Positions 1-8,252 of a stretch of 64,000 bases of DNA are shown in pieces. The notes beneath the pieces were generated by a model. It saw only the letters and a program-made list of their open reading frames with translations. It did not search any database and was not told the DNA's origin. Each line of letters starts with the position of its first letter. Positions within the stretch are counted from its first letter, which is position 1. The position numbers were made by a program, and so were the translations under genes. The DNA is from Marinobacterium weihaiense (GTDB taxonomy: Bacteria > Pseudomonadota > Gammaproteobacteria > Pseudomonadales > Balneatricaceae), in NCBI RefSeq assembly GCF_019061305.1, contig NZ_JAHQZT010000008.1, positions 62,001 through 126,000 on the forward strand, read 5' to 3'.

Positions 1-70
1 AGAAGTTTTCCGCGCCGCCCCGGGCAGCGCCGGCCAGTACTTGTGCTACACGAATCTTGGAGTCGGTCAT
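1..70 (-). CDS. Glycosyltransferase, N-terminal fragment cut by window edge
   Basis: An ATG at 70 opens a frame that runs off the window start. It encodes MTDSKIRVAQVLAGAARGGA followed by ENF. The pattern hydrophobic strand, then GA..GGAE, is the usual first loop of GT4-type (GT-B fold) glycosyltransferases that build polysaccharides. The start lies four bases after the stop of the YrbL-like gene, so it would be the next gene of the same operon. Only 23 residues are visible, so the family call rests on a short motif. Confidence 0.5.
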   Translation of the reverse strand, partial: MTDSKIRVAQVLAGAARGGAENF

Positions 71-74
71 GCGG

Positions 75-776
75 TCAGCCCTTGCGGTTGTCGTGAGGGA
101 GGTGAGCGGTGGCCATGCCGTGATAGCCGGGTTGGTCGCCGCGTGCCTTTTTTGCCAATATCTGCTCGATGCGCTGTTGCAGGTTGGTCAGCTTGCGCTC
201 GACCTTGGCTGAACGCAGTGACGGCGGCAGGCGATGGAACGGGATCAGGTTGGGGCTACCGAGGCCATCGATGACCACAATGCGCTGTACTTGGCCCGCG
301 CTGTCTTTTTGTACCAGCAGGTTGTGCAGCAGCAGATCGCGTGAGGGTATCTGAAGGTTGCGCCAGGCAGCAATGAAGCGCTCGACGGCCGCTTGGCAGT
401 CCGGGCCATAGCCCTGATGCCAGATCTGTGCCTTCAGGGTTTGTGAAATCCGGCCATCGGCGTCCCGCACCAGCTCCAGTACCAGGCCCGGTCCTAGGTC
501 GGTAGTTTCGAAGCCGTAGCAGCGGCTGATCAGATCGAACACCGGTTCACCGTGTCGTGTGGCCAGGTCCGTGATTACCTCGTGCTCTTCACGGTTGTCA
601 TCAAAGCAGTGCAGCGGCAGCAGTGACTTGGGAAAGCCTTTCTTGCGGCGCAGGTCTTCCAGGGTGAAGTCCGGGCGACGTACCTTGATGCAGCGGTCGG
701 CATGCCGGGGGTGGACAAAGCAGAGGCGGTGTCCTCCCTGGGCAAAGGCCTGCTCGTCGGCCAGTATCACACTCAT
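75..776 (-). CDS. YrbL-family (PhoP regulatory network) protein
   Basis: A 233-residue protein resembling the PhoP-regulated YrbL family, which has a protein-kinase-like fold related to LPS and choline kinases. The N-terminal strand (residues 15-35, GGHRLCFVHP...IKVRR) looks like the glycine loop and lysine strand. The segment near 165-180 (LLLHNLLVQ ... VVIDGLG) looks like the catalytic and DFG-like loops. Its start overlaps the stop of the upstream glycosyltransferase by four bases (ATGA), so the two are probably co-translated. In this surface-glycan operon a role in modifying lipopolysaccharide, for example by phosphorylation, is plausible but unproven. No membrane segment or signal peptide is seen. 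The enzyme activity of this family is not settled. Confidence 0.7.
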   Translation of the reverse strand: MSVILADEQAFAQGGHRLCFVHPRHADRCIKVRRPDFTLEDLRRKKGFPKSLLPLHCFDDNREEHEVITDLATRHGEPVFDLISRCYGFETTDLGPGLVLELVRDADGRISQTLKAQIWHQGYGPDCQAAVERFIAAWRNLQIPSRDLLLHNLLVQKDSAGQVQRIVVIDGLGSPNLIPFHRLPPSLRSAKVERKLTNLQQRIEQILAKKARGDQPGYHGMATAHLPHDNRKG

Positions 777-1819
777 TTCAGACGGCCGTCCAGGTTGATA
801 TCCTGGGCCCAGCAGTAGTCGTGGCTGAAGGGGGTCAGGGTACTGGCTTCGGCGATGTACTGGGCATAGAGCGTCGAGTTCATCTCCTGATGGAAGAAGC
901 GACGGGCGGCGTCGGCCCAGGCCTGACGCTTGGCATCATCGGCGTGGAATTCACGGATTTTGGCAATCAAATCTTCTTCTTCATCGAAGTAGACCACTGT
1001 CTCAGGCGGCAGCAACTCGTCGAAAGCGCCGGAACTGTGGCTGAACTGCAGGATGCCGTTGCCGGCCAACTGCGCCATGCGCGCGGAGGAGTACCAGTGC
1101 AGGCCTTCCTGGCGGTTGAAGTTCAGGCCCATCTTGCTCTGCATCAACGCACGGTCGTAATCGCGGCCCCAGACCGGTGCCTCGCCGAAGCTGCCGAAGG
1201 TCTTGAAGGCCATGATGGGGTCCAGCTGTTCCTTCATGCGCCCGATCATCTCCAGCCGCTTGGTAAAGTTTTGGCTGTTGCTGCAGAAGATCAGATCGAT
1301 CGGCAGTTCGGCATCGGTCTTGGTCGAGTTGTCGAAGCACTCCACCGACGGCTCGACCGGGTTGGGCATGTGGTAAATGCGGGCACGTGAGCCTTCGAAC
1401 TGGCTCAGTTCGCGACGGCCGGTGGAGACGAACACGGCATCGGCCACTTCTGCACGGTGATGGATGCGTTCCACATTGGACGGCACGAACAGCGGGTCGT
1501 TATTGCAATGGGCAATGAAACAGTCCGGCTGGCGCTTGCGAATTTCGGCCAAGGTCGCGTTGGTGATCATGTCGCAGTGACCGGCGATCACCAGATCGGG
1601 TTCGAAGGACTCGACAGTTTCCAGCAGGCGCTGGTTGGCTTTCTTCTTACCCAAGTCACGAATGCCGAACGGTGCCTCGAAGGACGCGACATCCCGGTCA
1701 CTGAAACCCTGCACCAGATGATCATTCTTGATCAGGCCGGAAGTGAGCTTCTGTGCCCAGCTGACGCGGGTGTGGCCGTAGCGCTTGAGCTGCTGATAGG
1801 CGATGTGGAGAATTCTCAT
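773..1819 (-). CDS. CgeB-like GT-B glycosyltransferase
   Basis: A 348-residue cytoplasmic protein with two Rossmann-like halves, as in CgeB/GT1-group glycosyltransferases. The N-terminal half starts MRILHIAYQQ and carries a probable acceptor-side helix. The C-terminal half has the layout of the nucleotide-sugar site (VWGRDYDRALMQSKMGLNFNR, then LAGNGILQ and the acidic FDEEEDLIAKI that ends most GT-B donor domains). Sugar and acceptor cannot be read from the sequence. It sits between a GT4 enzyme upstream (53-base gap) and the YrbL-like gene downstream (4-base overlap), which supports a role in LPS core or exopolysaccharide assembly. Confidence 0.75.
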   Translation of the reverse strand: MRILHIAYQQLKRYGHTRVSWAQKLTSGLIKNDHLVQGFSDRDVASFEAPFGIRDLGKKKANQRLLETVESFEPDLVIAGHCDMITNATLAEIRKRQPDCFIAHCNNDPLFVPSNVERIHHRAEVADAVFVSTGRRELSQFEGSRARIYHMPNPVEPSVECFDNSTKTDAELPIDLIFCSNSQNFTKRLEMIGRMKEQLDPIMAFKTFGSFGEAPVWGRDYDRALMQSKMGLNFNRQEGLHWYSSARMAQLAGNGILQFSHSSGAFDELLPPETVVYFDEEEDLIAKIREFHADDAKRQAWADAARRFFHQEMNSTLYAQYIAEASTLTPFSHDYCWAQDINLDGRLK

Positions 1820-1872
1820 AAGAAAGCCAAGTCCTGAATGTGCAGTGAGTCAAAAGCCATCGCTGGCCGGTG

Positions 1873-2994
1873 TTAGGGGGCCGTCACCGGTTGCGCGAGC
1901 AAGCGGTAGTATACATCGAGCGTGGCCTCGGCCTGGGCCTTGAGGTAGAAGGCATCGGGTAGCTGGATGTTGCCGGGGGGCTGGCTCAACAGCTGGTCGA
2001 TGCGTGCAACAAAAGCATCCACGTCATCCGCTGGCACCAGTCCGGCAGGGAAGGCCGCATGCAGGGATTCGCTGGCGCCGCCGCGATCATAGGCCACCAC
2101 CGGGCAGCCGGTGGCCAGGGCCTCGGGTACGGTACGGCCAAAGGGTTCGGCCTTGCTGGACAGGTGGCAGGTCAGATCGCACAGATTGTAGAACGCCTGA
2201 ATGTCGCTGCGATGGCCTGTGAAGGTGATGGCCTGTTCCAGCCCCAGAGTACGGCAGCGCTGCTCCAGCTCCTCGCGGTAACTTGCCTTGTTGGCCTCGG
2301 CGCCGCCGAGGATGATGCCGTGGCAGTCATCGCGCTTTTGCAGCAATCGATGCATCACCTCGATGAAATCCAGCTGACCCTTCCAGCGTGACAGCCGGCC
2401 AGGCATCAGCAGCAGCTTCTTGCCTGCAAACTGCGGAAATTCGGCATGCAGAGCAGCGGTGTCTGGGTTGTGGCTGAAGATGTCCGGGTCCAGGCCGCGG
2501 TAGATGCGGGTGATCCTGTCCGCCGGCACCTGATAGTTGTCGCGGATGTACTGCTCGACACAGTCTGAGATGGCGATGACCTGCTCGGCCTTGGCCATGA
2601 TGGCGCTGTAGGCGTTGACCGAATACATGCCATGGAAGGTGCTGACCAGACGCGGGCGCGTGGTCGGGTCCATCTTGCGCCAGGCCAGCCAGGTGATCCA
2701 GGCCGGGGCACGCGAGCGCACGTGGAGAATATCGGCATCCAACTCGGTGAGCAGACGTCGCAGTGGGCGCACCTGGGTCAGTGACCGGAGCGATTTGCGG
2801 TGGATCGGCAGCTGGATATGGCGCGAGCCGTCCCGCTGCAGGCGTTCCACCTGGCGGCCACCGTTGGAAATAACGATCGATTCATGACCCAGGCGCACCA
2901 GTTCGCGGGCGAATTCCACGGTGCCGCGCTCGACGCCGCCCGACTCGAGAGCCGGCAATAACTGAACAACCTTCAACGGGCGTGCTAGGGGCAT
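1873..2994 (-). CDS. GT4-family glycosyltransferase
   Basis: A 373-residue retaining glycosyltransferase of the GT4 type. The N-terminal acceptor domain begins VVQLLPALESGGVERGTVEF, the classic GGVE loop. The donor domain starts near residue 190 (LLMPGRLSRWKGQLDFIEVM). The E-x7-E region is visible as EPFGRTVPEALATGCPVVAYDRGG (about 285-308), with the two glutamates that bind the nucleotide sugar. It is the first gene after a 152-base gap in the cluster, where an extended -10 element is seen, so a second promoter may start here. Substrate is unknown; LPS outer core or O-chain sugars are likely from context. Confidence 0.85.
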   Translation of the reverse strand: MPLARPLKVVQLLPALESGGVERGTVEFARELVRLGHESIVISNGGRQVERLQRDGSRHIQLPIHRKSLRSLTQVRPLRRLLTELDADILHVRSRAPAWITWLAWRKMDPTTRPRLVSTFHGMYSVNAYSAIMAKAEQVIAISDCVEQYIRDNYQVPADRITRIYRGLDPDIFSHNPDTAALHAEFPQFAGKKLLLMPGRLSRWKGQLDFIEVMHRLLQKRDDCHGIILGGAEANKASYREELEQRCRTLGLEQAITFTGHRSDIQAFYNLCDLTCHLSSKAEPFGRTVPEALATGCPVVAYDRGGASESLHAAFPAGLVPADDVDAFVARIDQLLSQPPGNIQLPDAFYLKAQAEATLDVYYRLLAQPVTAP

Positions 2995-3029
2995 GGGTGC
3001 GCTCTGTACCTGAGTGAATGAACCCGATT

Positions 3030-3038
3030 AGAATACCA
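3030..3038 (-). promoter_or_regulatory. Predicted extended -10 promoter element
   Basis: Read on the minus strand this is TGGTATTCT, a TGn extension joined to a -10-like hexamer, 35 bases upstream of the GT4 start at 2994. No good -35 box is present, as is usual for extended -10 promoters. It lies in a 152-base gap of an otherwise tight operon. Confidence 0.35.
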
Positions 3039-3146
3039 AACTTCACCTCTGTTGTGTCTCGTCATCACCGGAACCCCTATGTCCTTGTTGAACACCTGGA
3101 AGCTCGAAAAAAGCCGCTAAGCTTACGAGTACCGCGTTAGAAGGTC

Positions 3147-4067
3147 TTATTCGCTCTCGTAGCGTCCCAGTGACAGGTTCAGCATCACCTTGTTGCCCAG
3201 GTTGATGTTGGCCTTGATCAGCATCGGCAGGAACTGCAGCAGGAACAGGTTGATCACACGGCGCTTGTAGCCGATACGGATCAGGTAGTGTGACCAGTGC
3301 TTGATCGAGTGCTTGATCCGCTTGTGCTGAGCAAAACCGGAGCCACTGACTTCCAGTGGGTGATGCTTGAACAGCCCGCGACCCTGAGCAATACGCAGTC
3401 CGGCCTGCTGCCACCAGGGCTCGATATTGGTTTCCAGATTGTCGAACTCGGTGAATTCGCGCTGCAGGAAATGTTCGCGCAGAAACTCGGTGCGATACAG
3501 ACAGGGGTTGTTGGTGAAGTTGGCAATACCTGAGTCAGCGACAAAGAAGGTGCGGTTCAGGTGCTCGACGCGCTCGATCTCGTCGTATTCGCGATCCGGC
3601 TCGTTAAACAGGTAGGTGGCGTTGAGGTTGGCCTGCTCGGCACTCTTGCGACCTTCCCATACCTTCAGCAGCCAGTAATTCGGATCGCCATAGTGGTGCT
3701 GGTGACGCAGGCGTACACAGGCGATATCCGTGTCCACCGCCGCCATGGCGGCTTGCAGTTCCTGCTCGCAGGTGGCTTCATCTTCCACCAGCATGAAGTC
3801 GTTTTCCAGAAACAGGAAGTAACGGCCGCTGGCCGCCTTGATCAGCTCCTGGAACGGCTTGGCGATGCCGATATTGCGTTTCGCCTGCAGCACGGTGAAG
3901 CCGTATTTCTCGGCGATGCGGCGATCTTCTCCGGTGCATTCATTGAAGAAAATCAGCTTTTCCTTGGCCATATCCAACAGGCCCTGGCGCTGGTAGCTCT
4001 CCAGCGAGTGTTTCAGGGTGCGGGGCTGGCGCCATGACAGCATGGCCAGCGTCAGATCGTGTTGCAT
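3147..4067 (-). CDS. GT2-like (GT-A fold) glycosyltransferase
   Basis: A 306-residue protein with a GT-A Rossmann start (DLTLAMLSWRQPRTLKHSL), a loop NIGIAKPFQELIKAASG typical of GT2 enzymes, and a FLFLENDFML segment holding the metal-binding acidic motif (DxD-like END, about residues 85-95). A C-terminal basic, hydrophobic stretch (about 275-300) may lie against the membrane. I chose ATG 4067 because AGGA sits five to seven bases upstream; ATG 4100, one base after the upstream stop, would add eleven residues and has a poorer ribosome site. The gene follows the GT-D gene directly. Sugar unknown. Confidence 0.75.
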   Translation of the reverse strand: MQHDLTLAMLSWRQPRTLKHSLESYQRQGLLDMAKEKLIFFNECTGEDRRIAEKYGFTVLQAKRNIGIAKPFQELIKAASGRYFLFLENDFMLVEDEATCEQELQAAMAAVDTDIACVRLRHQHHYGDPNYWLLKVWEGRKSAEQANLNATYLFNEPDREYDEIERVEHLNRTFFVADSGIANFTNNPCLYRTEFLREHFLQREFTEFDNLETNIEPWWQQAGLRIAQGRGLFKHHPLEVSGSGFAQHKRIKHSIKHWSHYLIRIGYKRRVINLFLLQFLPMLIKANINLGNKVMLNLSLGRYESE

Positions 4068-4101
4068 GGGCGTTCCTGCAGACAAAGAAAGGTTGGACAT
4101 A

Positions 4102-5001
4102 TCAGGTCGACGGCTTGGTGGTGCGCAGTGCGGGCAGCGGGTGATTCTCGTCACCGAACAGCTTGCGCTTGGCGCGGCGGAAGGTGCCCGGCATCTGGCC
4201 AAAGTCGATGGCCTGGTAACCGCGTTGGGCCAGGTCATAGGCCAGTACCGTAGCGGTGGGGCCGAGTACCGGCATGATCAGGTATTCCGCCGGATCATAT
4301 TCGCTGATGCGGGCGATAATATCATCGTATTCGGCAAAAGCGTTCTTGGCCGGTGCATAGAGAAAATCCACCGAGGTGGCGTTATTGAACAGCTCGTCTT
4401 CAAAGGTGAAGCGGCTGTTTTCGCCCACTACCAGTAGCACCTTGCGGTCCTGCCACACCTGCTTGATCAGCTGCACCCGCTCCACCAGTGCGGCTTCGGA
4501 TTCATCCGGCAGGACGCGGAAAGCGCCCATGGAAGGATAGCTGCGCTTGCCATCCAGTAGGGCCAGCACCTCACGCCCGATACGGATAATGAATTTCTGC
4601 CAGATGCGGCCCAGGCCGTCGTAATCCCGAACCGGGTGAATACCGATCAGAATGTTGGGCTCATCACTGCCCAGCACCTGCTCCAGGCGAGCATTCAGTT
4701 CAGGGTTAACGTCCTGAAAGGATTTGTGGCGCTCGCCCACCATCAGCTTGAGCTCGCCATCGCCAAAGCGGCAGATGCTGCTGCGGTGCTCGATCAGGTG
4801 GCGCAGGGTCTGTTCCTCGCTCCAGACCTCCGGGTAATCACGCACGAAGGCTTCGATATTATCCCGGAACAGTTCGATGATGCGGTCATCGAAAAACTCA
4901 CGGAAACGGGTACGGCCTGCCGAGGTGAGCATGAACGGCGCACCGATAATGGCGATCTGGCGGTAAATGGCGCGCAGCAGGCGCTTGCGGGATGCGGACA
5001 T
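4102..5001 (-). CDS. GT-D fold glycosyltransferase (DUF1792 family)
   Basis: A 299-residue protein matching the GT-D glycosyltransferase family first described in streptococcal serine-rich-repeat glycoprotein glycosylation. The hallmark is SICRFGDGELKLMVG (about residues 75-89), where the DGE motif binds the metal and the nucleotide sugar. Later conserved blocks are NILIGIHPVRDYD, KVLLVVGENSRF and the C-terminal LIMPVLGPTATVLAYDLAQRGYQAIDFGQM. It lies between the epimerase and a GT2 gene in the same operon, which points to surface glycan synthesis. The N-terminal 30 residues are basic and hydrophobic and could bind the membrane. Acceptor and sugar are not predictable. Confidence 0.85.
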   Translation of the reverse strand: MSASRKRLLRAIYRQIAIIGAPFMLTSAGRTRFREFFDDRIIELFRDNIEAFVRDYPEVWSEEQTLRHLIEHRSSICRFGDGELKLMVGERHKSFQDVNPELNARLEQVLGSDEPNILIGIHPVRDYDGLGRIWQKFIIRIGREVLALLDGKRSYPSMGAFRVLPDESEAALVERVQLIKQVWQDRKVLLVVGENSRFTFEDELFNNATSVDFLYAPAKNAFAEYDDIIARISEYDPAEYLIMPVLGPTATVLAYDLAQRGYQAIDFGQMPGTFRRAKRKLFGDENHPLPALRTTKPST

Positions 5002-5018
5002 GTCAATTCCTTGGGCGG

Positions 5019-6011
5019 TTAGCAGTCGTGATAACGGCGGAACCAGTGAACAAAACGGTCGATACCAGCCTCAATTCCGGTATCCGGGGTGTAGTTGAGG
5101 CTTGCTACCAGGTCATCGATATCGGCATAGGTAGCCGGCACATCGCCCGGTTGCATGGGCATCATCTCCTTTACGGCATCACGCCCGCAGGCACGCTCAA
5201 TGGCAGCGATAAAGTCCAGCAGGCTGACCGGGTGATGATTACCGATATTGTACAGCTTATAAGGGGCTTCTGCCTGGGAGCCGGGTGCAGGGGTGCGTGC
5301 GGGTGGGCGTTCCAGCAGGCGGTCGATACAGACCACGATATCGTCCACGTAGGTGAAGTCCCGTTTCATGTGGCCACCGTTGTAGACGCGAATCGGCTCG
5401 CCGGCGAGGATGGCGCGGGTAAAACCGTAATAGGCCCTATCCGGACGTCCCCAGGGGCCGTACACGGTGAAGAAGCGCAGCCCGGTTGTGGGTATGTCAT
5501 ACAGGTGGCTATAGCTGTAGGCCAGTAACTCGTTGGACTTCTTGGTTGCCGCATAGAGGCTGACCGGGAAGTCGGTACGGTCGTGCGTGCTGAACGGGCT
5601 TTTGCTGTTCGTTCCATACACCGAGCTGGAGGAGGCGAATATCAGGTGTTTGACCTGTTGCTGACGGCAGCCTTCCAGAATCTTCATGAAGCCGGTCAGG
5701 TTACTGTCGACATAGGCGTGTGGGTTATCCAGCGAGTAGCGTACCCCGGCCTGGGCGGCCAGGTTGATCACCACATCAAAGGTTTGCCGTGCAAACAGCT
5801 GGGTCATGGCGTCACGGTCGGCAATGTCCAGTTGAAGCCAGTGCAGTCCCGGATGGTTTCGTACCAACTGGGCAATGCGATCATGCTTCAACTGCGGGGT
5901 GTAGTAATCGTTGAAGTTATCGACGAGAGTGACATCCAGCCCTCGCTTCAGCAGGGCCTGGCTCAGGTGAAAACCGATAAAGCCTGCGCCACCGGTCAGT
6001 AGTATCCGCAT
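5019..6011 (-). CDS. UDP-glucuronate 4-epimerase (extended SDR)
   Basis: A 330-residue NAD-dependent sugar epimerase. The start MRILLTGGAGFIGFHL is the GxxGxxG NAD-binding loop, followed by VDNFNDYY, a sequence typical of UDP-glucuronate 4-epimerases (CapI/GAE type). The catalytic SSS...YAATKKSNE gives the Ser and the YxxxK pair (about residues 125-150). The reaction interconverts UDP-glucuronate and UDP-galacturonate. Its donor could come from the ugd product encoded at 9333, so both enzymes may supply uronic acid to this surface glycan. It lies 17 bases upstream of the GT-D gene. UDP-glucose 4-epimerase is less likely because of the N-terminal DNFNDYY block. Confidence 0.88.
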   Translation of the reverse strand: MRILLTGGAGFIGFHLSQALLKRGLDVTLVDNFNDYYTPQLKHDRIAQLVRNHPGLHWLQLDIADRDAMTQLFARQTFDVVINLAAQAGVRYSLDNPHAYVDSNLTGFMKILEGCRQQQVKHLIFASSSSVYGTNSKSPFSTHDRTDFPVSLYAATKKSNELLAYSYSHLYDIPTTGLRFFTVYGPWGRPDRAYYGFTRAILAGEPIRVYNGGHMKRDFTYVDDIVVCIDRLLERPPARTPAPGSQAEAPYKLYNIGNHHPVSLLDFIAAIERACGRDAVKEMMPMQPGDVPATYADIDDLVASLNYTPDTGIEAGIDRFVHWFRRYHDC

Positions 6012-6034
6012 CCTGTCTCAGCTTCTTGTGATAT

Positions 6035-7075
6035 TCAGTTGCGGCGCGCTTCGGCCAGTTTCAGGAACAGGTCCTTGTACTGCTGCAGAATCACCGGTTG
6101 GGAGAATTCGTCGCGGAATTTCTGTGCACCTTTTTGCGTGAGTTGGGCAGCCAATCCTTTATCTTCCAGCAGGCGGTTCACGGCTTCGGCGCACTGGGCA
6201 TGATCGTTGATATCAAACAGCAGGCCGTTCTCTTCATGATCAATCAACCAGGCCGGTCCGGTGCTTGCTGCAGCGACGACGGGGGTGTTGGTCGCCCAGG
6301 CTTCCAGCACCACATTGCCCAGGGGCTCGAAACGGGACGGGAACAGGCAGATATCAGCCAGTTCAAACAGGTTGCGCACATCCTTGCGCAGGCCGAGAAA
6401 ACGTACCCGCTCGGCTACGCCTTCGGACTCTGCCAGGGCTTCCAGATCGGAGCGCAGCTCACCGCTGCCGGCGATCAGCAGAGTGGCATTGGGAATCTGC
6501 TTCATGGCACGAATGGCGGTGTCCTGTGCCTTCTTTTCATGCAGGCGGCCCAGGGTGAGCAGGACCTTGTGATCGGCCGAAACCTCCGGCAAGGGGTCGG
6601 TGACGTTGAGTGTCTCGGGCAGTTCACCGAAATTGGAGATCATGCTGACGCGATCAGCCGGCCAGCCGTTCTCGGTGACATGGCGCACCAGATCGGGGGT
6701 GTTGACGACCAGGTGGTCGCATTTACGGTAATTATTGATGTCGTAGTAACCGCCCAGGCGGCCAATCACTACGGCATTGCTGGGCGGGCATTTGCGAGAG
6801 GCCCGGTTGACCCAGGTCAGGATGACATCAGGATCAAAACGGCTGACATGCTGTTTCAGGCGTGCATTGTAAAGCAGCGGCTTGCTGATTTTTCCCATCG
6901 GCAGGGTGCGGTAGGTGACTCCGGCACTGTCGAGCCGGCGCTGCCGGGAGGGTTGCTCTTCAATGATCAGTTCCTGCTCGAAGTCCGGGTCGGTGGCAAA
7001 GGCGGCCGCCACTTTTTCAAAGTAGGTTTCGGCACCAGCCTCAGACTGAGACAGGAGTATTTGTGTCAGCTTCAT
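6035..7075 (-). CDS. GT4-family glycosyltransferase
   Basis: A 346-residue GT4 enzyme. The N-terminal loop is SEAGAETYFEKVAAAF, and the donor domain begins LLTLGRLHEKKAQDTAIRAM (about 185). The nucleotide-sugar site is seen in LFPSRFEPLGNVVLEAWATNTPVVAAASTGPAWLI (about 263-297) with the E-x7-E glutamates. The gene overlaps the end of the O-antigen-ligase-like gene by 35 bases and is followed 23 bases later by the epimerase. The pattern resembles enzymes that add LPS core heptose or hexose residues, but the sugar cannot be assigned. Confidence 0.85.
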   Translation of the reverse strand: MKLTQILLSQSEAGAETYFEKVAAAFATDPDFEQELIIEEQPSRQRRLDSAGVTYRTLPMGKISKPLLYNARLKQHVSRFDPDVILTWVNRASRKCPPSNAVVIGRLGGYYDINNYRKCDHLVVNTPDLVRHVTENGWPADRVSMISNFGELPETLNVTDPLPEVSADHKVLLTLGRLHEKKAQDTAIRAMKQIPNATLLIAGSGELRSDLEALAESEGVAERVRFLGLRKDVRNLFELADICLFPSRFEPLGNVVLEAWATNTPVVAAASTGPAWLIDHEENGLLFDINDHAQCAEAVNRLLEDKGLAAQLTQKGAQKFRDEFSQPVILQQYKDLFLKLAEARRN

Positions 7076-8252
7076 GGTGTTGTTGTGCCTGGTTGATGCT
7101 GTCAGCTGAGCGAAAAAGCATACCCGATAGTGCCAGGGGGAACCATGTCAGCAGCCAGATAAAGTCAGGATGGGTCAGCAGTGAATGGCCGATAGGAAAG
7201 CAGGCAATGATGCAAAATAAAAATACAGGAGGCCAATGAGTAGCTAATTGATGATGCTTGCGAAATAGGGAGTAGGCGCAAAGAAAAATCAATAAGAGAC
7301 CAGCCACACCACCATAAAAAAATTGGGATAGCCATATACTATGTGGGTTGAAATAGTAAAAATTATCAACGTGGATATCGAAGTTAAAACGGTTTCCGCA
7401 CCCCACTAGTAGTGAGCACTGCTCGAGCATGGAGTTAGCAACATTAAGCCAAATATCTACCCTTACAAACTCTGTGGTGAAGCGGTCAATGGATAGTACT
7501 AAAAAAATTCCTCCACTGATGAGAATACCAAGCCATACTAGTAGTGCTAAAAGCGCTCGTAGTTGGAAGAGGTAGAAACAATGTGCCAGTAATAGGGCGA
7601 AGATAGGCGTTCGGCTTTGCAGGGGGATGATAGTGATTATTAGTAAACAAACTAAAGCAGATGCGAACCAAGGGTTGTGGAATTGACTAGTTATTAAAAT
7701 AAATCCGAACAGACATATTGCTAGTGGAAGGTGAATAGCATTGAGTGGGCCTGTCAGCTGGTCTAGGCGCGGGAAGTCTCGGACCCAAGCTTCCAGCCCT
7801 ACACTGGCGATCAGGGTGTACAGGCTGTGTGCTTCCACGATTAAACCGATTAGTAGCCCCCAGGCAGCAATCCATTTGAGGCGTTCCGGTTGTGTCATTA
7901 CCTGTTGGGTAATGGCGGTGAATGTCAGAATATATATGACATACTTTAGGTGCTTTAGGGCGTCTCCGGGGTCGGCATTACTCCAGAAAGTACTCAAAGC
8001 CACATATGAAAGGTAACAACACAGTAGCAGGCAGGGTCGGGTCGGAAGCAGCTGGCGGCGAGCTAGTATAAAAAAGGCCGGAAGCATTATGCACAAATAA
8101 AAGAAGTTGTTGGTCAGCTTTGTGTTATCGGAACTCAGCAACAGAGCAATAAAAAAGAGATAAGCAATCAGTAGTAAGCGCTCTGCCAGCCAGCCTTTGA
8201 GACAGCAAAGAGTCCAAAAACGTTTTTTGCCGATGTGTTCGTTTTTGATCAT
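7041..8252 (-). CDS. O-antigen ligase/polymerase-like membrane protein
   Basis: A 403-residue integral membrane protein with about ten to twelve hydrophobic segments from residue 18 to 385. The layout fits the Wzy/WaaL family: a longer hydrophilic loop in the second half (about 265-315) holds GCGNRFNFDIHVDNFYYFNPHSIWLSQFFYGG, where arginine and histidine residues typical of the periplasmic catalytic loop occur. WaaL joins polymerised O-chain to lipid A-core at the periplasmic face of the inner membrane. The start overlaps the lpxL stop by four bases. Base composition is clearly more AT-rich than the flanking genes, as is common for exchanged wzy/waaL genes. Ligase and polymerase cannot be told apart by sequence alone. 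Confidence 0.72.
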   Translation of the reverse strand: MIKNEHIGKKRFWTLCCLKGWLAERLLLIAYLFFIALLLSSDNTKLTNNFFYLCIMLPAFFILARRQLLPTRPCLLLCCYLSYVALSTFWSNADPGDALKHLKYVIYILTFTAITQQVMTQPERLKWIAAWGLLIGLIVEAHSLYTLIASVGLEAWVRDFPRLDQLTGPLNAIHLPLAICLFGFILITSQFHNPWFASALVCLLIITIIPLQSRTPIFALLLAHCFYLFQLRALLALLVWLGILISGGIFLVLSIDRFTTEFVRVDIWLNVANSMLEQCSLLVGCGNRFNFDIHVDNFYYFNPHSIWLSQFFYGGVAGLLLIFLCAYSLFRKHHQLATHWPPVFLFCIIACFPIGHSLLTHPDFIWLLTWFPLALSGMLFRSADSINQAQQHHEADTNTPVSV

